Of a stretch of 64,000 nucleotides of DNA, positions 11,518 through 21,390 are shown piece by piece. The stretch lies in the NCBI RefSeq assembly GCF_021462225.1, contig NC_061806.1, positions 2,432,234 to 2,496,233 of the forward strand, in the 5' to 3' direction. How positions within the stretch are numbered: position 1 is the first letter of the stretch; each line of letters starts with the position of its first letter. The notes below the pieces were generated by a model that saw only the letters and a program-made list of their open reading frames with translations, was not told the origin of the DNA and searched no databases. The DNA is from Girardinichthys multiradiatus (lineage: Eukaryota; Chordata; Actinopteri; Cyprinodontiformes; Goodeidae). The position numbers and the translations under genes were made by a program.

Positions 11518-12162
11518 GGTGCTACATAAGAAATATTAAGTTTTGTTCAGATTGTTTCTTAAGGTTTTAAGGTGTTCTAATAAATTTCAAGATTGTTTTT
11601 GTCACTAATGTTATTTCCATTTGATCTAACAATACATCAACTTCATTTAAAGTTATAAACAGAATTTATTATGAAAAATACAAACAGCATTTTAAACAGA
11701 ATGGGGGAAGAAAACATTCAAACAGATCAAGATTATAAGACAAAAGGCATAAAATAAAACTATGTACAAGTATTTATAATGGAGACAGCAGGATCAACCT
11801 GAGTGACCGGTTCCTGGAACACCTCTTCAACAGAACAAAGAGGCAGATGTCTTTCTGAACAGAAAGTCTGGCGGTGTGGTTAAATCTCTCACAAGGTCAG
11901 AGACTTGGATGGATGCTGCAACTGAGACCTTTGGTCAGTCTTTCTGGATGGTGAACGAAGCATCACACAGGTGGTCTGCAGATGTTTGTGATGCCTCTCT
12001 CCACTGTCCACGTCATCGTCCATCAAGTGGGTTTAAAGGGCTGGCCGAATTGACGGCTGCCACATCACTAAGAGGTAATCGGAAAAATGCAGAATTAGAA
12101 GATGGTGCTCACAAAATATTACAATTAGTTATACCCCTCAAAAATTGATCACATCTATAATA
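11518..12162. other. Intergenic segment between the convergent Harbinger genes
   Basis: This is the meeting point of the 3' ends of the two genes. An ATTAAGTTTTGTTC...AATAAATTTC stretch at 11534-11590 offers a plus-strand polyadenylation signal (AATAAA at about 11579). The reading frame at 11876-12148 has no recognised motif and may be a fragment of unrelated DNA carried inside the element. Confidence 0.4.
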
Positions 12163-13290
12163 TTATACTTGGCTGACACAGTAGTCATGTTCTGGTGGTA
12201 CCTCCTCCAGGGCAGACACCTCAGCTGAAAGCTGGTCCTGCCAGAAAGCACCGCTGACTGCCTCAGTCCAAACCTCACCCTCATCCTCTTCTACAGCCTC
12301 CTCTGGGTCATCTTCTGGGGCCTTGACATCCCCAGCACCAAGGCAGATGTTGTGGAGGATGGCGCATGCTGTTATGACCTGAAAACAATTTAAAAGAGGG
12401 TGCATATATGTGTATATATTATGTATAATGTATATATAAAATGGATCTAGGTCAAAACTTACGTGAGGTACAAAGGTGTCGTGCACCTCCAGCGCTTGCA
12501 GGAAGATGGCCCTGAATCTGGTTTTCATCATTCCAAAAACAGGCTCTATTATAGACCCCGTTTTTGGAATGATGGCTGTTAAAGCGCTGGGCTCCCACAC
12601 CTTGTCTTGTCCTCTTCTAGGGAGTGATGAGGGGGAGTGGATATTGGAGGCATGGGTATCCTCCATCAGCAAGGATAAAATACCCTGGAGGAGGATAAAC
12701 TGTACAGTGGGCTGTGGCGGAGCACCCTAGAGTCATGCACTGACCCAGGCCAGCCCACATACGTGTCAATAAAATGGCCCCGATGGTCAGAAGCTGCTTG
12801 CAGGATTATGGAAGGAAAGAGTTTCCTGTTCCTGTAGCACTGACAATCAGGGCTGCTTGGACACCTGAAGCAGATATGGCAGCCTTCACTTGCACCCACA
12901 GCTTTAAGAAAAGCTCTGTGGCGTGCCAGCCCTGCAAACTCACGGGACACTGCCTTAAGTCCTCAGGGGTCTTTAGAAGGTAGATGACCTGGTGACGAAT
13001 AGCCACGATCTCCTCTGTAACTCTGTGGACGATGCGATGGACAGTAGAGCGAGGCATCTCAAACACTCTGCAGACCACTCTGTAGGATGTGCCACTTGCC
13101 ACCAAGAAAATAAAAACCAAGGTCTCAATAGTAGCACCCATCCATGTTGCCTATCCTGGTGCAAAAGATTAAGCAGCACTGCCAAAGACTCCCTGCTCAG
13201 CTGAAAATCAGGCCTGGTGTCCTCCTGGTTGAAGAAGCGTTTCAGGACTGGGACACTCAGGTTGATCCTGCAGTAAAGGGGTATGGTCTA
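12163..13290 (-). pseudogene. PIF/Harbinger DDE transposase (HARBI1-like), frameshifted
   Basis: The coding order runs down the minus strand. About 13290-13140 holds NLSVPVLKRFF and FQLSRESLAVLLNLLHQD. Then 13141-12960 reads FIFLVASGTSYRVVCRVF and STVHRIVHRVTEEIVAIRHQ, and a frameshift near 12960 leads to SREFAGLARHRAFLKAVGASEGCHI. Next come FPSIILQAASDHRGHFIDTYVGWPGSVHDSRV (second catalytic Asp) and KTGSIIEPVFGMMKTRFRAIFLQALEVHDTFVPH (Glu), then an intron at 12462-12379 (GTAAGT...TTTTCAG), and finally VITACAILHNICLGAGD with an acidic tail ending at 12163. The position where the family has the first Asp (usually IDGCH) reads SEGCH here. There are further frame changes around 12720-12560. The protein would cut and rejoin the element at TWA targets, but this copy cannot encode it. 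Confidence 0.85.
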
Positions 13291-13476
13291 GAAAAGGGAA
13301 GAATGGAGATGGAAAAACACATTATTTTTAAGGCATGCTTCTGGATATTTTAAGTGATCAAAGCAAGTAGATACCAATAAACCAAAAACATTGCATTATT
13401 ATATAATTATCTAAGAACAGCCAGATGGGATCAAATACTTTATAATTCCCATCTATCTTAAAATTGAAAGTTGTTG

Positions 13477-13478
<2 letters not shown>

Positions 13479-13504
<26 letters not shown>
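13479..13504. repeat. (TA)13 microsatellite
   Basis: An uninterrupted run of TA dinucleotides inside the Harbinger element, between the transposase gene and the inner edge of the right arm. Confidence 0.95.
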
Positions 13505-13510
<6 letters not shown>

Positions 13511-13588
13511 GTCGACATACATTAGCCATATTTATTGGCTAGTTAAATCAAACATCATTTTTACCTGAACATGATTGTCTCTGGATTA

Positions 13589-13644
13589 TACCTGGAATCA
13601 GAAATTATAATGCTAACTGAATTATAAATAAACTTTTAAAACAT
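13589..13644 (-). repeat. Inner end of the right Harbinger arm, cut off by Rex3
   Basis: These 56 bases (TACCTGGAATCAG...AACTTTTAAAACAT) are the reverse complement of the inner end of the left arm (about 10546-10601). They continue at 17068 on the far side of Rex3, which shows the arm existed before Rex3 arrived. Confidence 0.85.
13631..13644 (+). repeat. Target-site duplication of Rex3, 5' copy
   Basis: AACTTTTAAAACAT, a 14-bp perfect match to 17054-17067. Target-primed reverse transcription leaves duplications of this kind, so this fixes the 5' junction of Rex3 at 13645. Confidence 0.9.
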
Positions 13645-13793
13645 CCCCACACCCCCTCCTTGAACCGTCACCTTAACGTGGTGGAGGGGTTTGAGTGCTC
13701 AAATGATCCTAGAGGCTATGTTGTCTGGGGCCTAAATGCCCCTGGTAGGGTCTCCCATGGCAAACAGGTTCTAGGTGATGGGTCAGACAAAGA

Positions 13794-16700
13794 ATGGTTC
13801 AAGAACCCCTCATGAAGAACACAATATCGAGGCACGTGACGTCGCCCGGTACGGCGGAGCCGGGGTCCCACCCTGGAGCCAGGCCTGGGGTCGGGACTCG
13901 TCGGAGAGCGCCTGGTGGCCGGGTTGCTCCTCGCGGGACCCGGCCGGGCCAAGCCCGAACGAGAGACGCGAGGCCATCCCCCAGTGGGCCCACCACCTGC
14001 AGGGGGAACCGTGAGGGACCGGTGCAAAGAGGATTGGGTGGCGGACGAAGGTGGAGACCTCAACGGCCCGATCCCCGGATGCTTAGGCTGGCTCTAGGGA
14101 CGTGGAATGTCACCTCGCTGGGGGGGAAGGAGCCTGAGCTGGTGCGGGAGGTCGAGAGATATCAACTAGAAATAGTCGGGCTCGCCTCCACGCACAGCGT
14201 GGGCTCTGGAACCCATCTCCTTGAGAGGGGTTGGACTCTCTTCTACTCTGGAGTGGCCCACGGGGAGAGGCGGTGAGCTGGTGTGGGTTTGCTTGTTGCC
14301 CCCCAGCTCAGCCGTCTCATGTTGGGGTTTACCCCAGTGGATGAGAGGGTTGTATCCCTGCGCCTTCGGGTTGGGGAGAGGTCTCTGACTATCATTTCAG
14401 CCTACGGGCCGAGTGGTAGTGCAGAGTACCCTGCCTTCTTGGCGTCCCTGTCGGGGGTGCTGGATAGTGCCCCTCCCGGGGACTCCATTATTCTGCTGGG
14501 GGACTTCAACGCCCACGTGGGGAACGACAGTGACACCTGGAGAGGCGTGATCGGGAGGAATGGCCTCCCCGATCTGAATCCGAGTGGTGTTTTGTTATTG
14601 GACTTCTGTGCTAGTCACGGATTGTCCATAACGAACACCATGTTCAAACATAAGGGTGTCCATCAGTGCACTTGGCACCAGGACACCCTAGGCAGGAGGT
14701 CGATGATCGACTTTGTTGTCGTATCATCAGACCTTTGGCCGCATGTTTTGGACACTCGGGTGAAGAGAGGGGCTGAGCTGTCCACTGATCATCACCTGGT
14801 GGTGAGTTGGATCCGCTGGAGGAGGAGAAAGCCGGACAGACTCGGCAGGCCCAAGCGCATAGTGAGGGTCTGCTGGGAACGCCTGGCGGAGCCCTCGGCC
14901 AGGGATGTATTCAACTCCCACCTCCAGGAGAGCTTCGACCAGATCCCGGGGGATTTTGGAGACATAGAGTCCGAGTGGACCATGTTCTCTGCATCTATTG
15001 TCGATGCTGCTGCCCATAGCTGCGGTCGTAAGGTCTGCGGTGCCTGTCGTGGCGGCAATCCCAGAACCCGGTGGTGGACACCGGCAGTAAGGGATGCTGT
15101 TAAGCTGAAGAAGGAGTCCTATCGGCTGTGGTTGGCTTGTGGGACTCCTGAGGCGGCTGACGGGTACCGTGAGGCCAAGCGTGCTGTGGCCCGGGCTGTG
15201 GCAGAGGCAAAAACTCGGGCCTGGGAAGAGTTCGGTGAGGCCATGGAGAAGGACTACCGGTTGGCCTCGAAGCGATTCTGGCAAACCGTCCGGCGCCTCA
15301 GGAGGGGGAAGCAGTACTTTGCCAACACTGTTTATAGTGGGGGCAGGAGACTGCTGACCTCGACTGAGGACATTATCGAGCGGTGGAAGGAGTACTTCGA
15401 GGATCTCCTCAATCCTGCCATCACGCATTTCGTGGTGGAAACAGAGGCTGGGGACTCGGGGTTGGATTCTTTCATCACCCAGGCTGAAGTCACCGAGGTG
15501 GTTAAAAAGCTCCGCGGTGGCAAGGCTTCGGGGGTGGATGAGATCCGCCCTGAGTACCTCAAGTGTCTGGATGTTGTAGGGCTGTCATGGTTGACACGCC
15601 TCTTCAACATTGCGTGGCGGTCGGGGACAGTGCCTCTGGACTGGCAGACTGGGGTGGTGGTCCCCCTTTATAAGAAGGGGGACCGGAGGGTGTGTTCCAA
15701 CTACAGGGGGATCACACTCCTCAGCCTCCCTGGTAAGGCCTACGCCAGGGTATTGGAGAGGAGAGTCCGACCGATAGTCGAACCTCGGCTTCAGGAGGAA
15801 CAGTGTGGTTTTCGTCCCAGCCGTGGAACACTGGACCAGCTCTATACCCTCTACAGGGTACTCGAGGGTTCATGGGAGTTTGCCCAACCGGTTCACATGT
15901 GTTTTGTGGACCTGGAGAAGGCATTCGACTGTGTCCCTCGTGATGCCCTGTGGGGGGTGCTCCAGGAGTATGGAATCGGGGGCCCTTTATTAGGGGCCAT
16001 CCGGTCCCTGTACGAGCGGAGCAGGAGTTTGGTCCGCATTGCCGGCACTAAGTCGGACCTGTTCCCAGTGCATGTTGGACTCCAGCAGGGCTGCCCTTTG
16101 TCGCCGGTCCTGTTCATAACTTTTATGGACAGGATTTCTAGACGCAGCCAAGGGCCGGAGGGGGTCTGGTTTGGGGACCAGTGGATTTCAAGGGCCGGAG
16201 GGGGTCTGGTTTGGGGACCAGTGGATTTCGTCTCTTCTTTTTGCGGATGACGTGGTCCTGCTGGCCCCCTCTAGCCAAGACCTACAGCATGCGCTGTGGC
16301 GGTTCGCAGCCGAGTGTGAAGCGGCTGGGATGAGGATCAGCTCCTCCAAGTCCGAGGCCATGGTACTCGACCGGAAAAGGGTGGCTTGTCCTCTTCAGGT
16401 TGGAGGGGAGTTCCTGCCTCAAGTGGAGGAGTTTAAGTATCTCGGGGTCTTGTTCACGAGTGAGGGAAGAATGGAGCGGGAGATCGACAGACGGATCGGT
16501 GCAGCTGCCACAGTGATGGGGGCGCTGTGCCGGTCCATTGTGGTGAAGAGAGAGCTGAGCCGAAAAGCAAAGCTCTCAATTTACTGGTCGGTCTACATTC
16601 CTACCCTCACCTATGATCATGAACTTTGGGTCATGACCGAAAGAATGAGATTCTGGAAACAAGCGGCTGAAAAGAGCTTCCTCCGTAGGGTGGCCGGGCA

Positions 16701-17028
16701 CTCCCTTAGAGATAGGGTGAGGAGCTCGGCCATCCGGGAGGAGCTCGGAGTAGAGCCGCTGCTCCTCCACATTGAGAGGAGCCAGTTGAGGTGGCTCGGG
16801 CATCTATACCGGATGCCTCCTGGACGCCTTCCTCGGGAGGTGTTCCAGGCACGTCCCACCGGGAGGAGGCCCAGGGGACGGCCCAGGACACGCTGGAGGG
16901 ACTATGTCTCTCGGCTGGCCTGGGAACGACTTGGGCTCCCCCTGGAGGAGCTGGAGGAGGTGTCTGGAGAGAGGGACGTCTGGGCGTCTCTGCTGAGTCT
17001 GCTGCCCCCGCGACCCGGTCCTGGATAA
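13794..17028 (+). pseudogene. Rex3 ORF: AP endonuclease plus reverse transcriptase, two lesions
   Basis: The protein nicks target DNA and copies its own RNA into it. The likely start is near 14079 (MLRLALGTWNVTSLGGKEPEL), although the frame is open from 13794. Endonuclease motifs: GDFNAHVG (about 14503), [11 protein letters not shown] and [10 protein letters not shown]. Reverse transcriptase motifs: [40 protein letters not shown] (motif A), [13 protein letters not shown] (motif B) and FADDVVLLA (catalytic box, about 16240). The C-terminus has many RGRPRTRWRDYVSRLAWERLG-like basic residues and ends at TAA 17026-17028. Only two breaks were found. One is a TGA at 14274-14276, in the same frame as both flanks. 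The other is a 40-bp tandem duplication at 16151-16230 that shifts the frame just before the FADD box. Family and length fit a full Rex3 ORF. Confidence 0.92.
16151..16230 (+). repeat. 40-bp tandem duplication inside the Rex3 reverse transcriptase
   Basis: Units 16151-16190 and 16191-16230 (AGGGCCGGAGGGGGTCTGGT...) differ only at the last base. Forty bases is not a multiple of three, so the duplication alone shifts the frame from the 655-codon upstream frame to the one that carries FADDVVLLA. Confidence 0.96.
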
Positions 17029-17053
17029 GCGGAAGACGACGAACGAACGAACG

Positions 17054-17067
17054 AACTTTTAAAACAT
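17054..17067 (+). repeat. Target-site duplication of Rex3, 3' copy
   Basis: AACTTTTAAAACAT, identical to 13631-13644. It directly follows the ACGAACGAACG tail. Confidence 0.9.
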
Positions 17068-17967
17068 ATAGCACATTTCTTCATTAAAAATTAATATTGA
17101 AAAGCTGATTTATTCTCAATCACACTCTCCAGCGATACAGTTGGATTACATAAAACTGTCCATTTATTCTGGTTAACCTTAATATCACCTGAAATATTAA
17201 ATCGATTTTCAGTAACAATTAAAATAATAACATAAACTGTTAGAAATCACTTGTGTTAAACGTTCACTTTGATGACTGCCAGCGGGAGCTTAGTGCCGAT
17301 AGTCCGGTCAGATCTCTACCGGGCTAGCTCGCCTCACCGCCGGTAGGGCTGGCGAGGCGAGCCGGTTACTACGCCGGGAACGGAAAACTCCGAACATGTC
17401 GGAGCACGTTTGAAATTAAGCGATGTCTAGATAAATCAAGCAGATATTTCACGTCTACATAGTTATATTCCCGCACTAAAAACATTGTAGAAGTTAATTT
17501 GTGTCACAGAAAGTGTAATTTTCCACAATTTACTCACAGCTTTTGTTGCTATGGTCCGCCACGGCTTCCCCTGCTTGACCAATCCGCTTCGACCCGCAAT
17601 GAATGATGGGAAATGATGGGCCGCGAAGGATACTCACAACTCATCCTTCAAATCGGGCAAAATAAGGACACATTTGTCGGCCGCATTTGAGGGAGTCTCG
17701 GAATGATTCATGAATTGGGACAGCCTTCGTCGCCGCGCTGTAATTGGCCTACAAATACGGCCTTCGAAGGATGCAGCCCCTGAGGCTGACTTCCGGGTCA
17801 GCCTCGGCGTTGGTACATTCCCTTTCTGGTAGATTTCCTGAAATGTAAAAGTGTTTTCTGAAATGTAAAAGTGTTTTCTGAAATGTAAAAGTGTTTTCTG
17901 AAATGTAAAAGTGTTTTCTGAAATGTAAAAGTGTTTTCTGAAATGTAAGTGTTTTCTGAAATGTAAA
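17068..17967 (-). repeat. Main part of the right Harbinger arm
   Basis: Reverse complement of most of the left arm. The counterpart of the start exon lies at 17537-17561, but its ATG is GTG here (GCCGTGGCGGACC on the minus strand). It ends outward in the 20-bp array. The reading frame at 17634-18017 on the minus strand is a shadow of that array. Confidence 0.85.
17839..17967 (-). repeat. 20-bp tandem array at the right end of the Harbinger element
   Basis: About six to seven units of TGAAATGTAAAAGTGTTTTC, one of them two bases shorter. On the minus strand this is the ACACTTTTACATTTC version seen only at the edges of the left array. Confidence 0.94.
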
Positions 17968-19213
17968 TTTAAGAATGTGGCTGCATTATTTGACCCATAA
18001 ATAAAATTAGTAATCAATCATCCTATTTGCATTTTCTTCTTCATGACTGCACATTTTATGCCATAATCAAAAAGAAAACAAAGCAGACATTGCTTTTTCG
18101 TTTTCGTGGTCTGCCCGCAAAGTACTGCCCAGAACTCAAAAACGAAAAAGCATTCCAAGCGGCGGGCGCAGCAGAGTGACGTCAGCAGCCGCTCTTCCTC
18201 AGCTCCCTGCTGACCGAGCTACCCATCTTGTTCGGTAGGGGGCGCTGTGCACGTCTGCATTGCATTACATTGCAAACGTGCCGAGAACTGGCAGTTCTGC
18301 CACAGCCTGCCACCGGAACTGCCACAGCCTGTCACAGGGTGGAAGGGGATTCCGCGGGGATGCCAAAAGGTGCCAGACCGGCCGTAAAAGCTTGCCAATG
18401 CAGTTGCCACTGTTTTTGTGGAAGCTGATTATCGGCAAATTGTTTGTCATTATTGTTAATAGTGTCTGTGGAGCTGCCAACGGAAGTGATGCCAATGCTG
18501 ATTATCGGCAAACGGGATGTCATTGTTGTTATAGCCTGTTACCTTTAAATAATGATTTCATTATTGATTATTATTTAATAAACAGCTTTAGACCCATAAC
18601 ATAAGGTGATTGTATTTACTTGATATGGAAAATAAATAGCACTATGTGTATGTGTGACGTGCTGAAAGGATGACGAAGATTTATTGCACAAACAGCCGGT
18701 TTATTATAGAGCACGAGCAACTATTCTGAATTGTCACTCACAGAAAATTATAAATAAATGCTTAAAAACATGCTGGATGTCCCAGGCCATAAGGCTGCCA
18801 CAAGGATGCCACAGCCTGCCACCGGAACTACCAGTTCTGCCTGCCACTGCCACAAATTGAGCTCGGCCCTGCTGCAATTCAATCAATTTCTCGGCACGTT
18901 TGCAATGTAATGCAATTCAGACGTGCACAGCGCCCCCTACTGAACAAGATGGGTAGCTCGGTCAGCAGGGAGCTGAGGAAGAGCGGCTGCTGACGTCACT
19001 CTGCTGCGCCCGCCGCTTTGAATGCTTTTTCGTTTTTGAGTTCTGGGCAGTACTTTGCGGGCAGACCACGAAAACGAAAAAGCAATGTCTGCTTTGTTTT
19101 CTTTTTGATTATGGCATAAAATGTGCAGTCGTGAAGAAGAAAATGCAAATGCAAATAGGATGATTGATTACTAATTTTATTTATGGGTCAAATAATGCAG
19201 CCACATTCTTAAA
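17968..19213. mobile_element. Fold-back (long inverted repeat) non-autonomous element
   Basis: The arms 17968-18286 and 18889-19213 are near-perfect inverted copies of each other, starting TTTAAGAATGTGGCTGCATT at one end and ending AATGCAGCCACATTCTTAAA at the other. Both arms contain GCTTTTTCGTTTTCGTGG, TGACGTCA and GGGGGCGCTGTGCACGTCTG. The 600-bp centre has two direct copies of CACAGCCTGCCACCGGAACT (about 18301 and 18808) and two of CTGATTATCGGCAAA (18425 and 18497). No coding capacity. It abuts the Harbinger right end without a gap, so I could not define a target duplication, and its superfamily is unknown. Confidence 0.8.
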
Positions 19214-19247
19214 ATGAAAAAGCATTTCTGAAAATGCTTTTTCATTT
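19212..19247. repeat. Short perfect hairpin outside the fold-back element
   Basis: AAATGAAAAAGCATTT (19212-19227) is followed after 4 bases by its reverse complement (19232-19247). The GCTTTTTC core also recurs inside the fold-back arms, so it may be a leftover terminal unit of that element. Confidence 0.8.
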
Positions 19248-19264
19248 GAAATATGGTAACGATT

Positions 19265-20280
19265 TGCTTCCATATCAGTGGACTCTAGATGGACAAACTG
19301 TCTACTTTTAAGGCTAGGCTTAAAACTTTCCTTTTTGATAAAATTTATAGTTAGAGTGGCTTAGGTTATCCTGAGTTATCTCTGTAGTTATGCTGCTATA
19401 GGCTTAGGCTGCTGGAGGACATAATAACCACTTTCACCCTCTTCGCTACATTCTCACACTACTCTCCAATTTTGCATTATTTACTGTTATTTCAGCTTCT
19501 AACTTTATGTTCTCTCTCTTTTCTCTTCCTAGAAGCTACACCTGGCCTAACTCTGTGTCTACCTGTGACACCTTTCTGGAGAGGGGAATCGTCCAAGCTT
19601 CTGCTGGCAACAACTTAATGCTCACCCTCTACCATCCACATGGCCCTGTCTTTCAGTGTTTAACCCTTTCTTTCTCCTAGACATGGCTACTGACTGAGCT
19701 TTTACTGTGACTAACTCTATGTGCTCTCTTTCAGACTCTAACCTTGAAAACTGGCTCTGAGTTTATCTGTTCTTTCTTTCTAGGTGAAACGATTAAAGGA
19801 GCTACATCCATTAACATTTACTTTTCCTTCCCATAGAAAGGACTCCTGGATCAGTGCTTCTTTGTTCTCTTTGTGTCTCTGCTCTGTTCTCTCTAACCCC
19901 CAGTCAGTCGTGGCAGATGGCCGCTCACACTGAGCCTGGTTCTGCTGGAGGTTTCTTCCTGTTAAAAGGGAGTTTTCCTCTCCACTGTCGCTACATGCAT
20001 GCTCAGTATGAGGGATTGCTGCCAAGTCAACGCCAGTGACTGTCCACTGTCTCTACATGCTCATCCAGGAGGAGTGAATGCTGCAAGTCACTGACTGGAT
20101 GCAATCTGGTGGGTTTCCTTAGACAGAAAAACTTTTTAGCCAATTTGAATCTGACTGAACTGTTCAATGATTAGGATTAAATGGAATGTATTTACCTGAC
20201 TTTTGTGAAGTGCCTTGAGACGACATGTGTTGTGAATTGGCGCTATATAAATAAAACTAAATTGAATTAATTATAAGAAT
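19265..20280 (+). mobile_element. LINE 3' end (L2-like family), 5'-truncated
   Basis: The first part encodes the last residues of a LINE protein (TFKARLKTFLFDK at about 19305-19340). A long 3' untranslated region follows, with wording abundant in fish genomes: GGAGTTTTCCTCTCCACTGTCGC (19969), CAGTATGAGGGATTGCTGC (20004) and GGAGGAGTGAATGCTGC (20071). It ends GTGCCTTGAGACGACATGTGTTGTGAATTGGCGCTATATAAATAAAACTAAATTGAATT, the usual short-repeat LINE tail. The repeat type is sure; the clade assignment (L2/Maui-like) is from memory and less sure. The reading frame at 19854-20039 lies in this untranslated region. Confidence 0.7.
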
Positions 20281-20844
20281 TATTGTGTGACCCTTTAAAA
20301 TCAAATGCAGTGACGTCATTTGAGATATCTTCATTTGCATTTTGATCCATCAAAAGATGGAAGATATCCTGAATTGTTCTCCTTACTGGTCAGAATGTAA
20401 ATGCAGTAATCTTAAATTGCCTTCCAGATTGTCAAAATGTAGTTGTGACTAATCAAAACTAATTTCTAGAGATCCACAATGTGATTGCAGATAGTCAGAC
20501 AAAGCTGATTCTATGTTAAAATAGTCTGCCACAACCCATTTATAGGAAGGGTGCCCAATATTTTGCAGTGCTTTTAACTTTCGGCTGCAGTAGTAGCGTA
20601 AAAATCTTTGACACACTTAAAAGCTTCATGCTGGATCCCTCAAGTTGTCCACCTTCTCAATGATTTTCTGTTTTTAACCTGAAATCCTCTCTATATTACA
20701 GGTTCCCTGTTCTAATAAAAGCTTTTTCCAAGTTCATCATTCCTCTGTTTTATGAGAAAAAGATTGTTCCTCGAACCTCAATAGAGTTTCTGGGTGTTCT
20801 AGATTCAACTTTCTTCTGGGCATCTCTGCCTCTCGAAAAATTAC
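20281..20844. other. AT-rich spacer between two LINE fragments
   Basis: No motif recognised. The last 150 bases may contain decayed upstream sequence of the LINE that follows. Confidence 0.3.
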
Positions 20845-21390
20845 AACATATCCTGGACAACAGACTGGACTGGAGATACAACTGTGAAGCCATCTACAAA
20901 AACGGACAGAGCAGACTGTACTTCTTGAGGAAGCTAAAATCCTTCAGGGTTTGCAGAAATATGCTGCAGATCTTCCATAAGTCTGTTGTGGAGAGTGTGA
21001 TCTCATCTGCCATTATCTGCTGGGGTAGCAGCATCAGAACCAGTGACTTCAAAAATCTCAACAAGTTAATAAAGAATGCTGGCTCTGTTCTGGAGACTCC
21101 TCTGGAACCTCTGGAGATCATTGTGCAAAGAAGGATTCTTCACAAAATGAAGAACATTATGGTGAACCCTGTGCATCCTCTTTTGAGACAGTTGTACAAC
21201 AACAGAGTGTCTTTAGTCAGAGCCTTCTTCAGATCTGCTGTAAGACAGACCACTACAGGAGATCCATCCTGCCCACAGTTATCAGCATCTACAACAGCTC
21301 TTTGAAGAAACCTTCGTAAAATGAGCTACAGCAGCATTTAATTTCCCATTGGGATTATTAAAGTATTTTTGAATTGAATTTGAATTGCTG
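20845..21390 (+). pseudogene. Rex1/CR1-like LINE, 3' end of ORF2 and tail
   Basis: The segment after the reverse transcriptase catalytic box is preserved: LDNRLDW in a shifted frame (about 20855), then from 20925 onward SRLYFLRKLKSFRVC, FHKSVVESVISSAIICWGSSIR, LNKLIKNAGSVL and PSCPQLSASTTAL, ending at a stop at 21303-21305. It terminates in CCCATTGGGATTATTAAAGTATTTTTGAATTGAATTTGAATT, a repeat tail. It is 5'-truncated as usual for LINE copies. The same family occurs at 25465-28140, 35530-37000 and 45645-46870. I call it Rex1/CR1-like because of the wording FSSAFNTIQP, ASxxxW and RLYFLRKLRSFxVC in its sister copies; the exact clade could be another jockey-group LINE. Confidence 0.8.

Larger units (their letters stand above)
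13645..17053 (+). mobile_element. Rex3 non-LTR retrotransposon (RTE clade), near full length
   Basis: A 3.4-kb GC-rich insertion with a 14-bp target duplication (13631-13644 and 17054-17067), ending in a short 3' repeat (ACGAACGAACG). It encodes an AP endonuclease followed by a reverse transcriptase. Two stretches match the standard fish Rex3 PCR primer sites as I remember them: TGGCAGACTGGGGTGGTGGT at 15642-15661, and CAGGGCTGCCCTTTGTCGCC at 16085-16104 with one mismatch to the other primer. Few lesions and a clean duplication point to recent insertion. Its base composition contrasts sharply with the AT-rich surroundings. Confidence 0.93.
9476..17967. mobile_element. PIF/Harbinger DNA transposon with about 1-kb inverted arms, containing a nested Rex3
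   Basis: Long inverted arms (left 9476-10601; right 13589-13644 plus 17068-17967 once the Rex3 insertion is set aside) enclose two convergent genes: a SANT/Myb-like gene on the plus strand and a DDE_4 transposase on the minus strand. This two-gene set is the hallmark of animal PIF/Harbinger elements. Without Rex3 the element is about 5.1 kb. The arms are far longer than the short terminal repeats usual for the superfamily, and each arm ends in an array of 20-bp units. Exact outer ends and the expected 3-bp TWA duplication could not be fixed: the right end runs straight into a fold-back element. Both genes are damaged, so this copy cannot be autonomous now. Confidence 0.8.

Noticed and set aside
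12163..13290. Possible host HARBI1 gene
   Set aside because: It lies between the inverted arms with a convergent SANT-like partner and carries frameshifts. It is the element's own transposase.
14727..15428. 233-codon minus-strand frame
   Set aside because: Antisense shadow of the GC-rich Rex3 ORF.
17634..18017. Minus-strand frame with the same repetitive translation
   Set aside because: Shadow of the right-end 20-bp array and the arm.
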